A stretch of 64,000 nucleotides of DNA, taken from the NCBI GenBank assembly GCA_965372745.1, contig CBDVDM010000001.1, positions 151,272 to 215,271 on the forward strand. Reading direction: 5' to 3'. This DNA is from VRUG01 sp965372745. Its GTDB lineage: Bacteria; Planctomycetota; Phycisphaerae; Sedimentisphaerales; Anaerobacaceae. The notes under the pieces were generated by a model. It was given only the letters and a program-made list of their open reading frames with translations. It was not told the DNA's origin and made no database searches. The position numbers and the translations under genes were made by a program. Numbering within the stretch: the stretch's first letter is position 1; the number at the start of each line of letters is the position of its first letter. Shown in pieces: positions 53,757-62,609 of the stretch.

Positions 53757-54359
53757 ATGACAGATGTCTATACGGAAAGTTTAAACAGGCTTATTGACGA
53801 GTTCGGCAAACTGCCCGGGATAGGCCCTAAAACCGCTGAGAGACTTGCCTTTTATATTTTAAAAGTCGGTACAGCTGATGCAATGGCTCTTGCAGATGCT
53901 ATAAGTGATGTCAAAAATAAAATTAAACGCTGTGAAATTTGTTTCAATTTTTCGGAAGCACAAATCTGTCGGGTCTGTGCCGATTCTAACCGTGACAAAA
54001 ACTTAATATGTGTTGTTGAACAGCCAAAGGACATCATAAGTCTTGAAAAAACTCAGGTTTGCAAGTGGGTTTATCACGTTCTTGGCGGGCATATTGCGCC
54101 GTTGGAAGGTATTGAACCATCTGATTTGACTATTGTTCAGCTTGTTGAAAGAGTACGCAAAGGTGATGTAAAAGAAGTTGTAATGGCCACAAATCCAAAC
54201 ATGGCCGGCGACGGCACCGCGCTTTATATAAGTTCATTGCTTAGACCCTTACAGGTCAAGGTAACACGTTTGGCAAGAGGAATTCCTTCCGGAAGTACTA
54301 TTGAGTATGCAAGCGGGAAAATCCTTACCGATGCTATTACCGGCAGACAGGAATTGTAA
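53757..54359 (+). CDS. recR: Recombination protein RecR
   Basis: The 200-residue protein helps load RecA through RecF and RecO. The N-terminal HhH segment (FGKLPGIGPKTAERLAFYIL), the zinc finger CEICFNFSEAQICRVC and a Toprim domain (ICVVEQPKDIISLEKT, ATNPNMAGDGTALYI) are in the correct order. It starts 22 bp after dnaX. The YbaB/EbfC gene that often lies between them is absent. Confidence 0.96.
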   Translation: MTDVYTESLNRLIDEFGKLPGIGPKTAERLAFYILKVGTADAMALADAISDVKNKIKRCEICFNFSEAQICRVCADSNRDKNLICVVEQPKDIISLEKTQVCKWVYHVLGGHIAPLEGIEPSDLTIVQLVERVRKGDVKEVVMATNPNMAGDGTALYISSLLRPLQVKVTRLARGIPSGSTIEYASGKILTDAITGRQEL

Positions 54360-54495
54360 TAAAATCATTTCTTCTCCTGGCAAACTTTTTGGATTAACAA
54401 CTGAATATTGCCGATTTTTTGGTAAGTTTATGGTACAATATAATTGAAAATTAAACTTTGTTCAGAACACTAACTAACAAGGATTATATTACCTT

Positions 54496-55968
54496 ATGAA
54501 GTTGGAAATGAGAGGACAGATGAGACTGGAGCAGCGCATGAAGCTTGCTCCGCGTATGATTCAGTCTATGGAAATTCTCCAGCTTCCCATACTCGCTCTT
54601 CAGGAGCGAATCGAACAGGAACTTAACAGCAATCCCGTTTTGGAACTCGATGAGCCTTCAACGGACGATACGGACGCATCTCTTGAACAGACCACTCAGG
54701 AAGATACCAATGAGAGAGAATTGACTGCTGATGCGACTGGTCAAAGCGGAGAAGACTTCGAGAGTATTAATAATCTTGATGACGATTATAAAGATTATAT
54801 GAGCCAGTCTCAGTCTTTCCATCGACGTGTTCAGACAGACGAACCCGACCGAAAATTGGAAGCGATTAAAAACACTGCTGCTCCTCAGCAGTCGCTGCAC
54901 GAATATCTTACTGAACAATGGCGGCTCATAGATGCAGACGAGCCTGTAAAAAATGCCGGAAATGCTGTCATTGACTACATTGATGACAGAGGCTATTTAA
55001 TTGTCAGACTTGAGCAGCTTTACAACAAAGACAAATCTGTTTTTTCAGTTGATGATTTAAACAGAGCTTTGGAACTTGTGCAAACGCTCGAGCCTGTAGG
55101 GATTGGAGCTCGTGATTTAAAAGAATGTCTTCTTATACAGATGGCTCAAAACGGTGAGTACTCGGATTTTGAATATCGTCTCATCGCCGACAATATGGAC
55201 GCCTTGCTCGAAAACAGACTGCCAGATATCGCCAAAAAAATGAATTGTGCCATCGAGCAGTTAAATCATGCTATCGAACACTTGAGCAAACTTGACACCT
55301 CACCCGGGCTGCAAATTGGTCAGGACCATAATCATCCTGTTAGAGCAGATGTGATTGTTGAGCAGGATGTGGATACAGGAGAATATATTGTACGCTTGGC
55401 TGATTCAAGTCTGCCGGCCTTAAGAATAAATGACAGCTATACAAAAATGTCAAAAGATACAACGGTCAATAACAAAACAAGAAAGTTTCTGCAAAACAAT
55501 ATTCGTTCCGCTACATGGATAATAGAAGCAATAGAGCAGCGAAAAAATACGTTACTAAGAGTAGCAAGGTCTGTGATAAGGTATCAACAGGAATTCTTTG
55601 ATAAAGGGCAGCTCTATCTTCAGCCTTTGCCTATGGCCAAAGTTGCTGATGACGTTGGTGTTCATCTGGCTACTGTTTCACGTGCTGTTGCCGGCAAATA
55701 TATACAATGTTCACGTGGACTTTTACCTTTACGAAAATTCTTTAGTGGTGGAACGGAAGATGTTAACGGCCAAGCGCGTAGCTGGCAAGCAATTAGAGCA
55801 AAACTTCAGCAGATTATTAATAATGAAGACAAGAGCAAGCCGTTAAGTGACGACAAGATTCGCAAAAAACTTGCTGAGACCGGCATAGAGAATCTCGCCA
55901 GAAGAACCATCGCAAAATACAGAAAACTCCTCAATATACCCTCTGCAAGATTCAGAAAAAAATATTAG
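54496..55968 (+). CDS. rpoN: RNA polymerase sigma-54 factor
   Basis: The 490-residue protein has region I (QRMKLAPRMIQSMEILQLPILALQERI), an acidic region II, the core-binding region and the HTH (VADDVGVHLATVSRAVAGKYIQ). It ends with the RpoN box ARRTIAKYRKLLNIPSARFR (about 468-487). It recognises -24/-12 promoters with enhancer-binding ATPases; none are in this window. It follows recR by 136 bp. RpoN often controls polysaccharide and motility genes. Confidence 0.96.
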   Translation: MKLEMRGQMRLEQRMKLAPRMIQSMEILQLPILALQERIEQELNSNPVLELDEPSTDDTDASLEQTTQEDTNERELTADATGQSGEDFESINNLDDDYKDYMSQSQSFHRRVQTDEPDRKLEAIKNTAAPQQSLHEYLTEQWRLIDADEPVKNAGNAVIDYIDDRGYLIVRLEQLYNKDKSVFSVDDLNRALELVQTLEPVGIGARDLKECLLIQMAQNGEYSDFEYRLIADNMDALLENRLPDIAKKMNCAIEQLNHAIEHLSKLDTSPGLQIGQDHNHPVRADVIVEQDVDTGEYIVRLADSSLPALRINDSYTKMSKDTTVNNKTRKFLQNNIRSATWIIEAIEQRKNTLLRVARSVIRYQQEFFDKGQLYLQPLPMAKVADDVGVHLATVSRAVAGKYIQCSRGLLPLRKFFSGGTEDVNGQARSWQAIRAKLQQIINNEDKSKPLSDDKIRKKLAETGIENLARRTIAKYRKLLNIPSARFRKKY

Positions 55969-56090
55969 GCTTACTCAAACTGACTGATTCTGATCGCAAG
56001 AGTTTACCCTGAGTGTAATCAAAGGGAAGAATCTGCCTTAATTTACTTCACTCCTATTTCTATAAAGTAACAGAGCTAAAAGTTTCTCAG

Positions 56091-56130
56091 TTGACAGTTT
56101 AGAGCTTTGCCGTGTATAGTATTTACACGG
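56091..56130 (+). promoter_or_regulatory. Promoter of the phosphomannomutase gene with an inverted repeat
   Basis: TTGACA (56091-56096) and TATAGT (56115-56120) are 18 bp apart. CCGTGTA (56110-56116) and TACACGG (56124-56130) are perfect inverted repeats with seven bases between them and overlap the -10, so an operator is plausible. Confidence 0.55.
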
Positions 56131-56203
56131 TTGTAGTTGCTTTTGAGTTCTTAATATAAATAATTACAAGTACTTATTAAAACTTAAGTTAATGGAGTTT
56201 AAT

Positions 56204-57574
56204 ATGGATCCTGCGATTTTTAAGGCCTATGATATCAGGGGTATTTACCCTGACCAGGTAGACGAAGAGGGGGCATGGAAGATTGGCTATGCCGCAGCTC
56301 AGTTCCTTCGTTCTTTACTTACCGGATACGCTCGCGGTCAGGCAAATTCTCAATCTGTCTGTGTTGGACACGACATGAGAACTCACAGCCCATCATTGGT
56401 AAAGGCTCTGATTAAAGGAATGAACGCTGCCGGAGCAAATGTGATTGATATAGGAATGATTGATACTCCGCAAATATATTTTGCAATCAATCATCTCGGG
56501 ACATGCGGCGGAGTTCAGGTAACTGCCTCTCATAACCCCGCCAATTACAACGGTTTTAAAATTTCAGGCCTGGAAGCAAAACCGGTTGGTGTCGATACAG
56601 GCTTAAAAGATATAGAGCACATTGCCATGGCCTTGATTCATACAAAGGGTAATCTCAATGGCTCTGTGGAAAAATACGATGTGACCGCAGAATATAAAAA
56701 CCATGTCCTGAAATTCCTTCAGTCTGGCATCAGGCCGCTGAAAATAGCTATTGATGCCTCAAATGGAATGGCCGGCAAAATGGTTCCCATTATTTTTGGT
56801 GACTTACCAATTGAAATAATCCCGATAAACTTTAGACATGACGGAAAATTCAAGCATGAGCCAAACCCGCTTGTCGAAGAAAATCTCGCCGAATTAAAGG
56901 ATATCATAAGGGAAAAGAAATGTGATTTTGGAATTTGTTTTGATGGTGACGCTGACAGGTTAATGATGGTTGACGAAAAAGGCCAAAACATCGGTTGCGA
57001 CTTGATTACTGCACTGATGGTTCCGTATTTTATGGAAAACTCGCCAAATTCAACTGTTGTTTATGATTTAAGAAGCAGTCTCGTTGTTTCAGAAGAGATT
57101 CTCAAATACGGCGGTATACCCAGAAGAGAACGTGTAGGTCACTCATTTATGAAAAAAGCACTTCGTGACGCACATGCTGTATTCGGAGGAGAACTTTCAG
57201 GCCATTTCTACTATCGTGATAACTTCCACGCTGATTCCGGAATGATTACCTTAACTCATGTCCTGAATATTGTAAGTGATGCCAAAGTACCGGTCAGCAA
57301 GTTGATCAAACCACTGCGAAGATATTATGGCACCGGCGAAATTAACTTTGAGATTGAGGATAAGCAGGCAAAGATGGAAGAACTTGCCAGGATTTACAAA
57401 GATGCTCAGATTGACCGTCTTGATGGTATCACTATTCGCTACAAAGACTGGTGGTTCAATTGTCGAGCGAGCAATACAGAACCCCTGTTAAGGCTTAATA
57501 TAGAATCCAAAAGCAAGAAAATGCTGAACGAAAAATTTTCCGAACTTGAAAAATACCTTGGTAAACCCGTGTGA
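56204..57574 (+). CDS. Phosphomannomutase/phosphoglucomutase
   Basis: The ATG at 56204 has a GGAG site 6 bases before it, so it is preferred to that at 56192. The 456-residue cytoplasmic enzyme interconverts hexose 1- and 6-phosphates. It has FKAYDIRGIYP, the phosphoserine loop TASHNPANYNGFK (Ser 109), the metal site CFDGDADRLMM, the sugar site GELSGHFYYRD and the phosphate site RASNTEPLLRL. The ManB/AlgC branch is likely. It can feed the exopolysaccharide genes with sugar phosphates, and it has its own promoter and terminator. Confidence 0.94.
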   Translation: MDPAIFKAYDIRGIYPDQVDEEGAWKIGYAAAQFLRSLLTGYARGQANSQSVCVGHDMRTHSPSLVKALIKGMNAAGANVIDIGMIDTPQIYFAINHLGTCGGVQVTASHNPANYNGFKISGLEAKPVGVDTGLKDIEHIAMALIHTKGNLNGSVEKYDVTAEYKNHVLKFLQSGIRPLKIAIDASNGMAGKMVPIIFGDLPIEIIPINFRHDGKFKHEPNPLVEENLAELKDIIREKKCDFGICFDGDADRLMMVDEKGQNIGCDLITALMVPYFMENSPNSTVVYDLRSSLVVSEEILKYGGIPRRERVGHSFMKKALRDAHAVFGGELSGHFYYRDNFHADSGMITLTHVLNIVSDAKVPVSKLIKPLRRYYGTGEINFEIEDKQAKMEELARIYKDAQIDRLDGITIRYKDWWFNCRASNTEPLLRLNIESKSKKMLNEKFSELEKYLGKPV

Positions 57575-57579
57575 TTTAC

Positions 57580-57627
57580 CTGCCTGTCCTGCGAAGTATG
57601 TCTTTTACGAAGGATGGGCGGTTTTTT
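57580..57627 (+). terminator. Rho-independent terminator of the mutase gene
   Basis: An 11-bp stem (with three wobble pairs) between 57580-57591 and 57611-57621 is followed by six T residues, starting 6 bp after the stop codon. Confidence 0.7.
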
Positions 57628-57689
57628 AGTTCTATTATTTAGCCTGCGGTTTTACAGTAGGTTTTAACTCCAAAAAGAGAGGGGACAAA

Positions 57690-58445
57690 ATGGAAACCGG
57701 AAAATATCTTTTCGTATTTACTGCCGTTACAGCCTTAAACGTTATTGTCTTTGCAGGGAGCAGAACCTTATCACCTCAGCAGGCGAATCCGGCTTTAACA
57801 GGTATAGAAAAGTTATATGTTGTTGTCGAGCCTGCCGACAGCGATTCAGAGCAAGATGCCCTGGTCTGGAGTGAACTTCGAAAAAGCATAGAAGATAAGC
57901 TGGTTTTGGAAGGTATTGAAATTGTCTCTGAGCCTGAGAGTAAACCAAAAAAGAAAGACCGCGACATCCCGGAACTCAGGGTGTCTATGGAGATGTTGAA
58001 ATTTACTCAATCTGAAGTTTATGTTTTTCGTTTACAACTGTCTTTGGCTGCAAAGATGTATTTGAAAAAGCAAAATATCTCTTTTAAGGCTCGAGCTTGG
58101 GAGACTGCTCCAACTATTGAAGCGGTTCCAATATCAAGTATGCCAGCTGAAGTGACTTATGCCGTTCTTGCTCAAACCGAGCAGTTTATTCAGGCATATA
58201 AACTTGCAAATCCGCAAAGTACACATCCGGCTGACCCCAACTATGTTACAGTGGCAATTAAAAACAGCAGCAATCCTGTAACAGCAACTGAATATAAATA
58301 TCTTGCATCTAAAAACAGTAAAATCTTTCATAAAGCTGATTGTAGTTGGGTAATTAAGATTTCTCCTGAAAACATTGTTGGCTACGACACTGCAGAACAA
58401 GCTCGGCAGGCAGGAAAAAGACCGTGTAAATTGTGCAAGCCATAA
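57690..58445 (+). CDS. Secreted protein with an Ada-like cysteine site
   Basis: The 251-residue product has a good ribosome site (AGAGGGG) and an N-terminal signal segment (YLFVFTAVTALNVIVFAG). The middle is an alpha/beta fold of unknown role (GIEKLYVVVEPADSD, LRVSMEMLKFTQSEVYV). The C-terminal ~50 residues read YLASKNSKIFHKADCSWV and RPCKLCKP, which match the zinc-binding fold related to Ada N-terminal domains. This tail is known in many secreted proteins and may bind zinc or DNA. Function unknown. Confidence 0.8.
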   Translation: METGKYLFVFTAVTALNVIVFAGSRTLSPQQANPALTGIEKLYVVVEPADSDSEQDALVWSELRKSIEDKLVLEGIEIVSEPESKPKKKDRDIPELRVSMEMLKFTQSEVYVFRLQLSLAAKMYLKKQNISFKARAWETAPTIEAVPISSMPAEVTYAVLAQTEQFIQAYKLANPQSTHPADPNYVTVAIKNSSNPVTATEYKYLASKNSKIFHKADCSWVIKISPENIVGYDTAEQARQAGKRPCKLCKP

Positions 58446-58471
58446 TACCTCAGGCAGGTAAATTAAAACGG

Positions 58472-59191
58472 ATGAAAAGATTTCAATTTATAGTTTGTAA
58501 GGTTTTACAGCGAGAGGCATATTTTTGTGCTGCCCGTTCAGGAAATAATATTGATATCGTCTTTGTGGAGCAGGGCCTGCACGAACAGCCTGCTCAACTT
58601 CGCCGGCAGCTTCGGGATGCTCTTAATCGCACTCATGATGAACAATCGAATAAATATGATGCCTCTTTGTTAGGGTATGGCCTTTGTAGTAATGGTATTG
58701 TCGGACTTTCATCAGATATCCCGATTGTAGTCCCTCGTGGCCATGATTGCATTACGCTTTTGCTCGGTTCGAAAGATAAATACAGGCAATATTTTGAATC
58801 GCATCGAGGAGTTTACTGGTATAGTCCCGGATGGATAAGCACCGGAAATATGCCGGGTAAAGACCGTTATGAACAAAATCTTGCCCGGTACAGGCAAAAA
58901 TATGGTCAGGACAATGCCGAATATCTTATGCAGACCGAGCAGAAATGGATTAAAGAATATAATTGGGCTGCATATATCGACTGGGGATTGATTACTTCAG
59001 AGCAGGACAAAAAATATACCAGAAGTTGCGCCGAGTTTCTTGGCTGGAAATATGATGAAATAAAAGGCGATTCCTCCCTTATACAAAAACTTCTTGATGG
59101 ACAGTGGAAAGACGAAGAATTTTTAGTTGTAGAACCGGGGCAAAAAATCACTGAGGATTTAATCACTGACAACATAATTAAAGCTCAGTAA
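58472..59191 (+). CDS. DUF1638 family protein
   Basis: The ATG at 58472 yields 239 residues. It has the DUF1638 hallmarks KYDASLLGYGLCSNGIVGL, IPIVVPRGHDCITLLLGSKDKY and GVYWYSPGWISTG. The family is found in anaerobes and often near corrinoid methyltransferases; its function is not established. Here the corrinoid protein gene lies at 46391, not adjacent. It is 26 bp after the preceding stop codon. Confidence 0.85.
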   Translation: MKRFQFIVCKVLQREAYFCAARSGNNIDIVFVEQGLHEQPAQLRRQLRDALNRTHDEQSNKYDASLLGYGLCSNGIVGLSSDIPIVVPRGHDCITLLLGSKDKYRQYFESHRGVYWYSPGWISTGNMPGKDRYEQNLARYRQKYGQDNAEYLMQTEQKWIKEYNWAAYIDWGLITSEQDKKYTRSCAEFLGWKYDEIKGDSSLIQKLLDGQWKDEEFLVVEPGQKITEDLITDNIIKAQ

Positions 59192-59307
59192 TCAATTATT
59201 TTCAAAAATATGACTTTAATTACAATAATAATCATAGGGCTAACAACATTTGCTTTTCTAAGCTTTTCTTGAAATTGGCAACAAAAGTAATATAATCTGG
59301 AGTTACC

Positions 59308-60084
59308 ATGTCATTAGGACAGATAATAAGAAAAAAGCGGGAACAACTGAATCTCACACTTGATGAGGTCGGCAGCCGTATCGGTTTCTCGAAACCGTAT
59401 CTATCAACCATTGAAACAGGAAAGGTTAAAAACCCTCCCGGCGATGAGTTATTAGTGAAACTGGAAAAGATACTCAAGTTTGAGCCTGGTTTACTTCTTC
59501 ACATTGCCCACATGGAAAAAATACCTTCTGATATTAGACAGGGTTACGAATCCGCAGAAGCCGAAAATCAAAAATGGCGGCAGTTTATGAAAAACCTTGT
59601 GGATGCAAAATCAAATGCAAGCCAGCTCAATACCCTATTGGCTGAAAGTGAATTAGGTATCAAGCAGGAACTCACTTCTTTGGCAGCAGGGCGATTGATT
59701 CCTATAATAAATAAAGTCTCTGCCGGTTATCCGACTGACTTTGGCGATTTAGACTATCCTGTTGGTGTTGCTGATGATTATGTTCGATGCCCCGATATCC
59801 ATGACAAAAATGCCTTTGCAGTCCGTGTCATCGGCGATTCCATGGAGCCTAAATTTTCTGAAGGTGATATAGTAATCTTTTCGCCGGCTGCTGAGGTTCA
59901 CAATGGTGATGACTGTTTTATTCGTTTTTCAATGCCGCATGAAACAACTTTCAAAAGAGTTTTTTTTGAACAGGAAAATAAAGTGCGTCTACAGCCGAGG
60001 AATGAAAAGTATTCTCCGATTATTATTGATGGAAAGAGAATCAATGGTTTGTATCGTGCTGTGATAAAATACGAAAAGCTGTAG
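59308..60084 (+). CDS. LexA/CI-like repressor (XRE HTH plus S24 peptidase)
   Basis: The 258-residue protein has an N-terminal XRE helix-turn-helix (LTLDEVGSRIGFSKPYLSTIETG) and a C-terminal S24 self-cleaving domain with catalytic Ser 178 (GDSMEP) and Lys 216 (TFKRVFF). This is the layout of phage CI-like or stress repressors that autocleave on RecA activation. No phage genes surround it. The GDSMEP and FKRV motifs make the family certain; the target genes are unknown. Confidence 0.92.
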   Translation: MSLGQIIRKKREQLNLTLDEVGSRIGFSKPYLSTIETGKVKNPPGDELLVKLEKILKFEPGLLLHIAHMEKIPSDIRQGYESAEAENQKWRQFMKNLVDAKSNASQLNTLLAESELGIKQELTSLAAGRLIPIINKVSAGYPTDFGDLDYPVGVADDYVRCPDIHDKNAFAVRVIGDSMEPKFSEGDIVIFSPAAEVHNGDDCFIRFSMPHETTFKRVFFEQENKVRLQPRNEKYSPIIIDGKRINGLYRAVIKYEKL

Positions 60085-60119
60085 CCTTTCAAACCATACT
60101 TGTGCTTAGAGGATAAGAA

Positions 60120-60953
60120 GTGCTTAAGAGTTTAAAACATCAGTTATATGCCTGTGGCAAAAAACCTATTCCAGAGCAAATCATTGTAGATGACAGTGGA
60201 TATCAGCTTGAAAAAGTTTTAAAGCATGATTTTTATGCAGCAACTGCTCTTTACAAATCTAAAAACCCGACCCAAAAGGCTGATTCGAATCCTCAAAAAG
60301 TCATTCTAAAGCTTCAGCGGCAGAGTAATTTCCTTTTCATGCCATTGGCATGGCTTGGTAGGATGCTTTGTCATCACGAGGTATCCATACTTAGATATTT
60401 GGATTCAATACAGGGCACCCCAAATCTTCTGTCGCTTTATGGTAAAAATGGTTTTATATACGAATTTATTGAAGGGGTTACGCTCGATGAAACCACAGAG
60501 CTGCCGCAGGACTTTTTTGATAAGCTCCTTGAACTTGTTCACAGACTTCATCAGCGTGACATAATTTATCTTGATATGAACAAGCGCGGGAACATTATTT
60601 TAGACAATAACGGCAATCCCCATCTCATCGACTTTCAAATTTCCCTGCATATTGGAAAAAAACTCAGAATCTTTCAGCCGTTTTTCGATTACTTGCGCCA
60701 AATGGGACAAAGAGCGGATATATATCATCTCTTCAAGCACAAACGACGCCTGTCTCCCGAACTTCTAAGACCTCACGAATATGTAATATCGCGTCACACT
60801 TCATTGTTTATAAAGGTTCATCGAGCAACAGCTACTCCTTTAAGAAAGCTTCGGCGCAATCTTATGAGACACTTTTATTGTAAAGGCATACTTGCCAAAG
60901 AGGAAAATACACACTACAGCCCCGAAAACGACCCCGAGAGGTTTATAAAATAA
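60120..60953 (+). CDS. Small kinase-like protein (lipopolysaccharide-kinase/RIO-like)
   Basis: The GTG at 60120 follows GAGGA. The 277-residue protein has a protein-kinase-like fold: the Lys in KVILKLQRQSNFLF, DIIYLDMNKRGNIIL (catalytic Asp and Asn) and HLIDFQIS (metal-binding Asp of the DFG equivalent). A short helical tail with LRKLRRNLMRHFYCKGI follows. It resembles KdkA/WaaP-type lipopolysaccharide core kinases or RIO kinases; the substrate is unknown. It starts 35 bp after the repressor gene. Confidence 0.85.
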   Translation: MLKSLKHQLYACGKKPIPEQIIVDDSGYQLEKVLKHDFYAATALYKSKNPTQKADSNPQKVILKLQRQSNFLFMPLAWLGRMLCHHEVSILRYLDSIQGTPNLLSLYGKNGFIYEFIEGVTLDETTELPQDFFDKLLELVHRLHQRDIIYLDMNKRGNIILDNNGNPHLIDFQISLHIGKKLRIFQPFFDYLRQMGQRADIYHLFKHKRRLSPELLRPHEYVISRHTSLFIKVHRATATPLRKLRRNLMRHFYCKGILAKEENTHYSPENDPERFIK

Positions 60954-60967
60954 GGTACTATAAATAT

Positions 60968-61723
60968 TCAGCCTGTATTCTGGTCGGCAATAGCGAGAAC
61001 CAATGCAAAAACCTTAGATGCACCTGCTTCTTTTAATGTCTTAGCGCACTCGTTTAATGTAGCACCGCTTGTTTTAATATCATCAACAAGACAAATATTT
61101 CGCCTCTTTAATTGGTGCCCGAATCGAACTCGAAACGCACCTGCTACATTTTTAATACGCTGAGCTGAACTTGCCGCTGCAAATTGAAATTTGGTTCGAC
61201 GAATTCGGACAAGGTCGGTATTAATTTTTACTGTCGGATGTTTTAGTCTTTTGGCAATAATTAAAGACTGGTTAAAACCTCGGAAGAATCTTCTTGTCCA
61301 ATGCAGCGGAACCGGCACAAAAAAATCTATCTCATCATAAAAACCGCTTGCCTCCAGGGTGCTTTTGCTCCATGAGCCTAACATGTCGCCTAATTCGCTT
61401 CGCCCTTTCTTGAGGGATAATATCATATCTCGCAGGCTGTCTTTATAAATTCCACTTCGAGCTATCCCGTCAAAATGTATTTCTCTGCCCTGACAGTCGG
61501 GACAGGCACCTTCAACTATACCATATTTACTTGCCTCTTTACCGCAACGGCCGCAGTAGTCATCACCGGTACAAAGCAAAAGCTTACTCCAGCAGTCTTC
61601 ACATAGGCTGTTTTCACCGTCACTGATATTCGTACCGCAGTTGGAACAAACTGCCGGCCAGAGCAGATGATTCAACCCCTGCAGAGAAAATGTTATTGCG
61701 TTTTTTACTTTTGTCATCTCCAC
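60968..61723 (-). CDS. comF: ComF-family phosphoribosyltransferase
   Basis: The 251-residue protein has an N-terminal zinc ribbon with four CxxC pairs (CSNC, CEDC, CGRC, CPDC). The C-terminal PRTase fold has RTKFQFAAASSAQRIKNV and the PRPP loop ICLVDDIKTSGATLNECAK. ComF proteins help DNA uptake during transformation; in many species its role is untested. It starts 38 bp after the pseudopilin gene on the same strand. Confidence 0.93.
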   Translation of the reverse strand: MEMTKVKNAITFSLQGLNHLLWPAVCSNCGTNISDGENSLCEDCWSKLLLCTGDDYCGRCGKEASKYGIVEGACPDCQGREIHFDGIARSGIYKDSLRDMILSLKKGRSELGDMLGSWSKSTLEASGFYDEIDFFVPVPLHWTRRFFRGFNQSLIIAKRLKHPTVKINTDLVRIRRTKFQFAAASSAQRIKNVAGAFRVRFGHQLKRRNICLVDDIKTSGATLNECAKTLKEAGASKVFALVLAIADQNTG

Positions 61724-61761
61724 GATGGTTATTATATGCTTTTGAGGGTAGAAATAAATAT

Positions 61762-62559
61762 TTATTTTAGGTCAAACAAAGTGTTGTCTACCGGATCGAA
61801 CCAGCCTAACTTCATATCAGCAGAGTTAACGCCGTAAATATTTTGTCCATTATAAATTGCCATTTTTCGTGAGTCAATATGGCCGTCAGCCCAACCAATG
61901 TTTGTATGTTCCCGATGACGAAAATGAATAGATGGTGACATGTAAAAGCTCGTTAAAGGCTTGCCATTGTAAAGAGTAAAAGGTGGCTCAGCAAAAGAGT
62001 ATTCTATAAGATTATCGCCATCATTAGCCATCGCACAATCAGCGAACATTAACGTTTCAGACGGTTTACGGACTTTAGACATACAAGTAGTTAAGATAGA
62101 GCTTTGTTCAAAACTTATGCCCTTTTGACCAAGACGGCTGCCAAGATAAGTCATATTATAACCATAACCGCCACAGCCTGCCTCAAAGGCGTTTTGGCTG
62201 TCGTCATTGACAAACTTCACAATTTGAGGGCACTGTTTAACTTTGCCATCCCCAAGATAAGCTGCAAGCGGCCCTTTGAGTGGGTCAAACGCTTCATTAA
62301 CGCTATTTCTTACTCCGTGCCAGCGATGAAGACCACCCATATAGTCCCATATATCGCTCGCAGCTGGTACGTAAAAATCATCGTTTTCAATACCATAACC
62401 GATACTTGCTATTGTAAGCTGGCGAATATTGGATGTGCAGACCATACTGCGGGCGACAGACCTTGCCGCCGCTAATGCCGGCATCAATATCGCCATCAAC
62501 AAGGCAATGACGGAAATTACTACCAGCAACTCAACCAATGTGAAAGCCCTTCTTCGCAT
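61762..62559 (-). CDS. Pseudopilin-like prepilin with H-X9-DG tail
   Basis: The 265-residue protein begins with a type IV prepilin signal (MRRRAFTLVELLVVISVIALL): cleavage before Phe, with Glu at +5 of the mature chain. The C-terminus has HREHTNIGWADGHIDS, the H-X9-DG motif characteristic of planctomycete DUF1559 and related pseudopilins. It would be processed by a prepilin peptidase and act in a type II secretion-like apparatus or as a surface protein. It is 50 bp after the dockerin protein gene. Confidence 0.92.
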   Translation of the reverse strand: MRRRAFTLVELLVVISVIALLMAILMPALAAARSVARSMVCTSNIRQLTIASIGYGIENDDFYVPAASDIWDYMGGLHRWHGVRNSVNEAFDPLKGPLAAYLGDGKVKQCPQIVKFVNDDSQNAFEAGCGGYGYNMTYLGSRLGQKGISFEQSSILTTCMSKVRKPSETLMFADCAMANDGDNLIEYSFAEPPFTLYNGKPLTSFYMSPSIHFRHREHTNIGWADGHIDSRKMAIYNGQNIYGVNSADMKLGWFDPVDNTLFDLK

Positions 62560-62609
62560 TGTGCCTGCAAATTCCTTTTGTTTAGCCTCGCCATCTGTGG
62601 GCGGGGTGT

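Noticed and set aside
59308..60084. A prophage around the CI-like repressor
   Set aside because: The neighbours are a kinase, DUF1638 and ComF genes; no integrase, capsid or terminase gene is visible.
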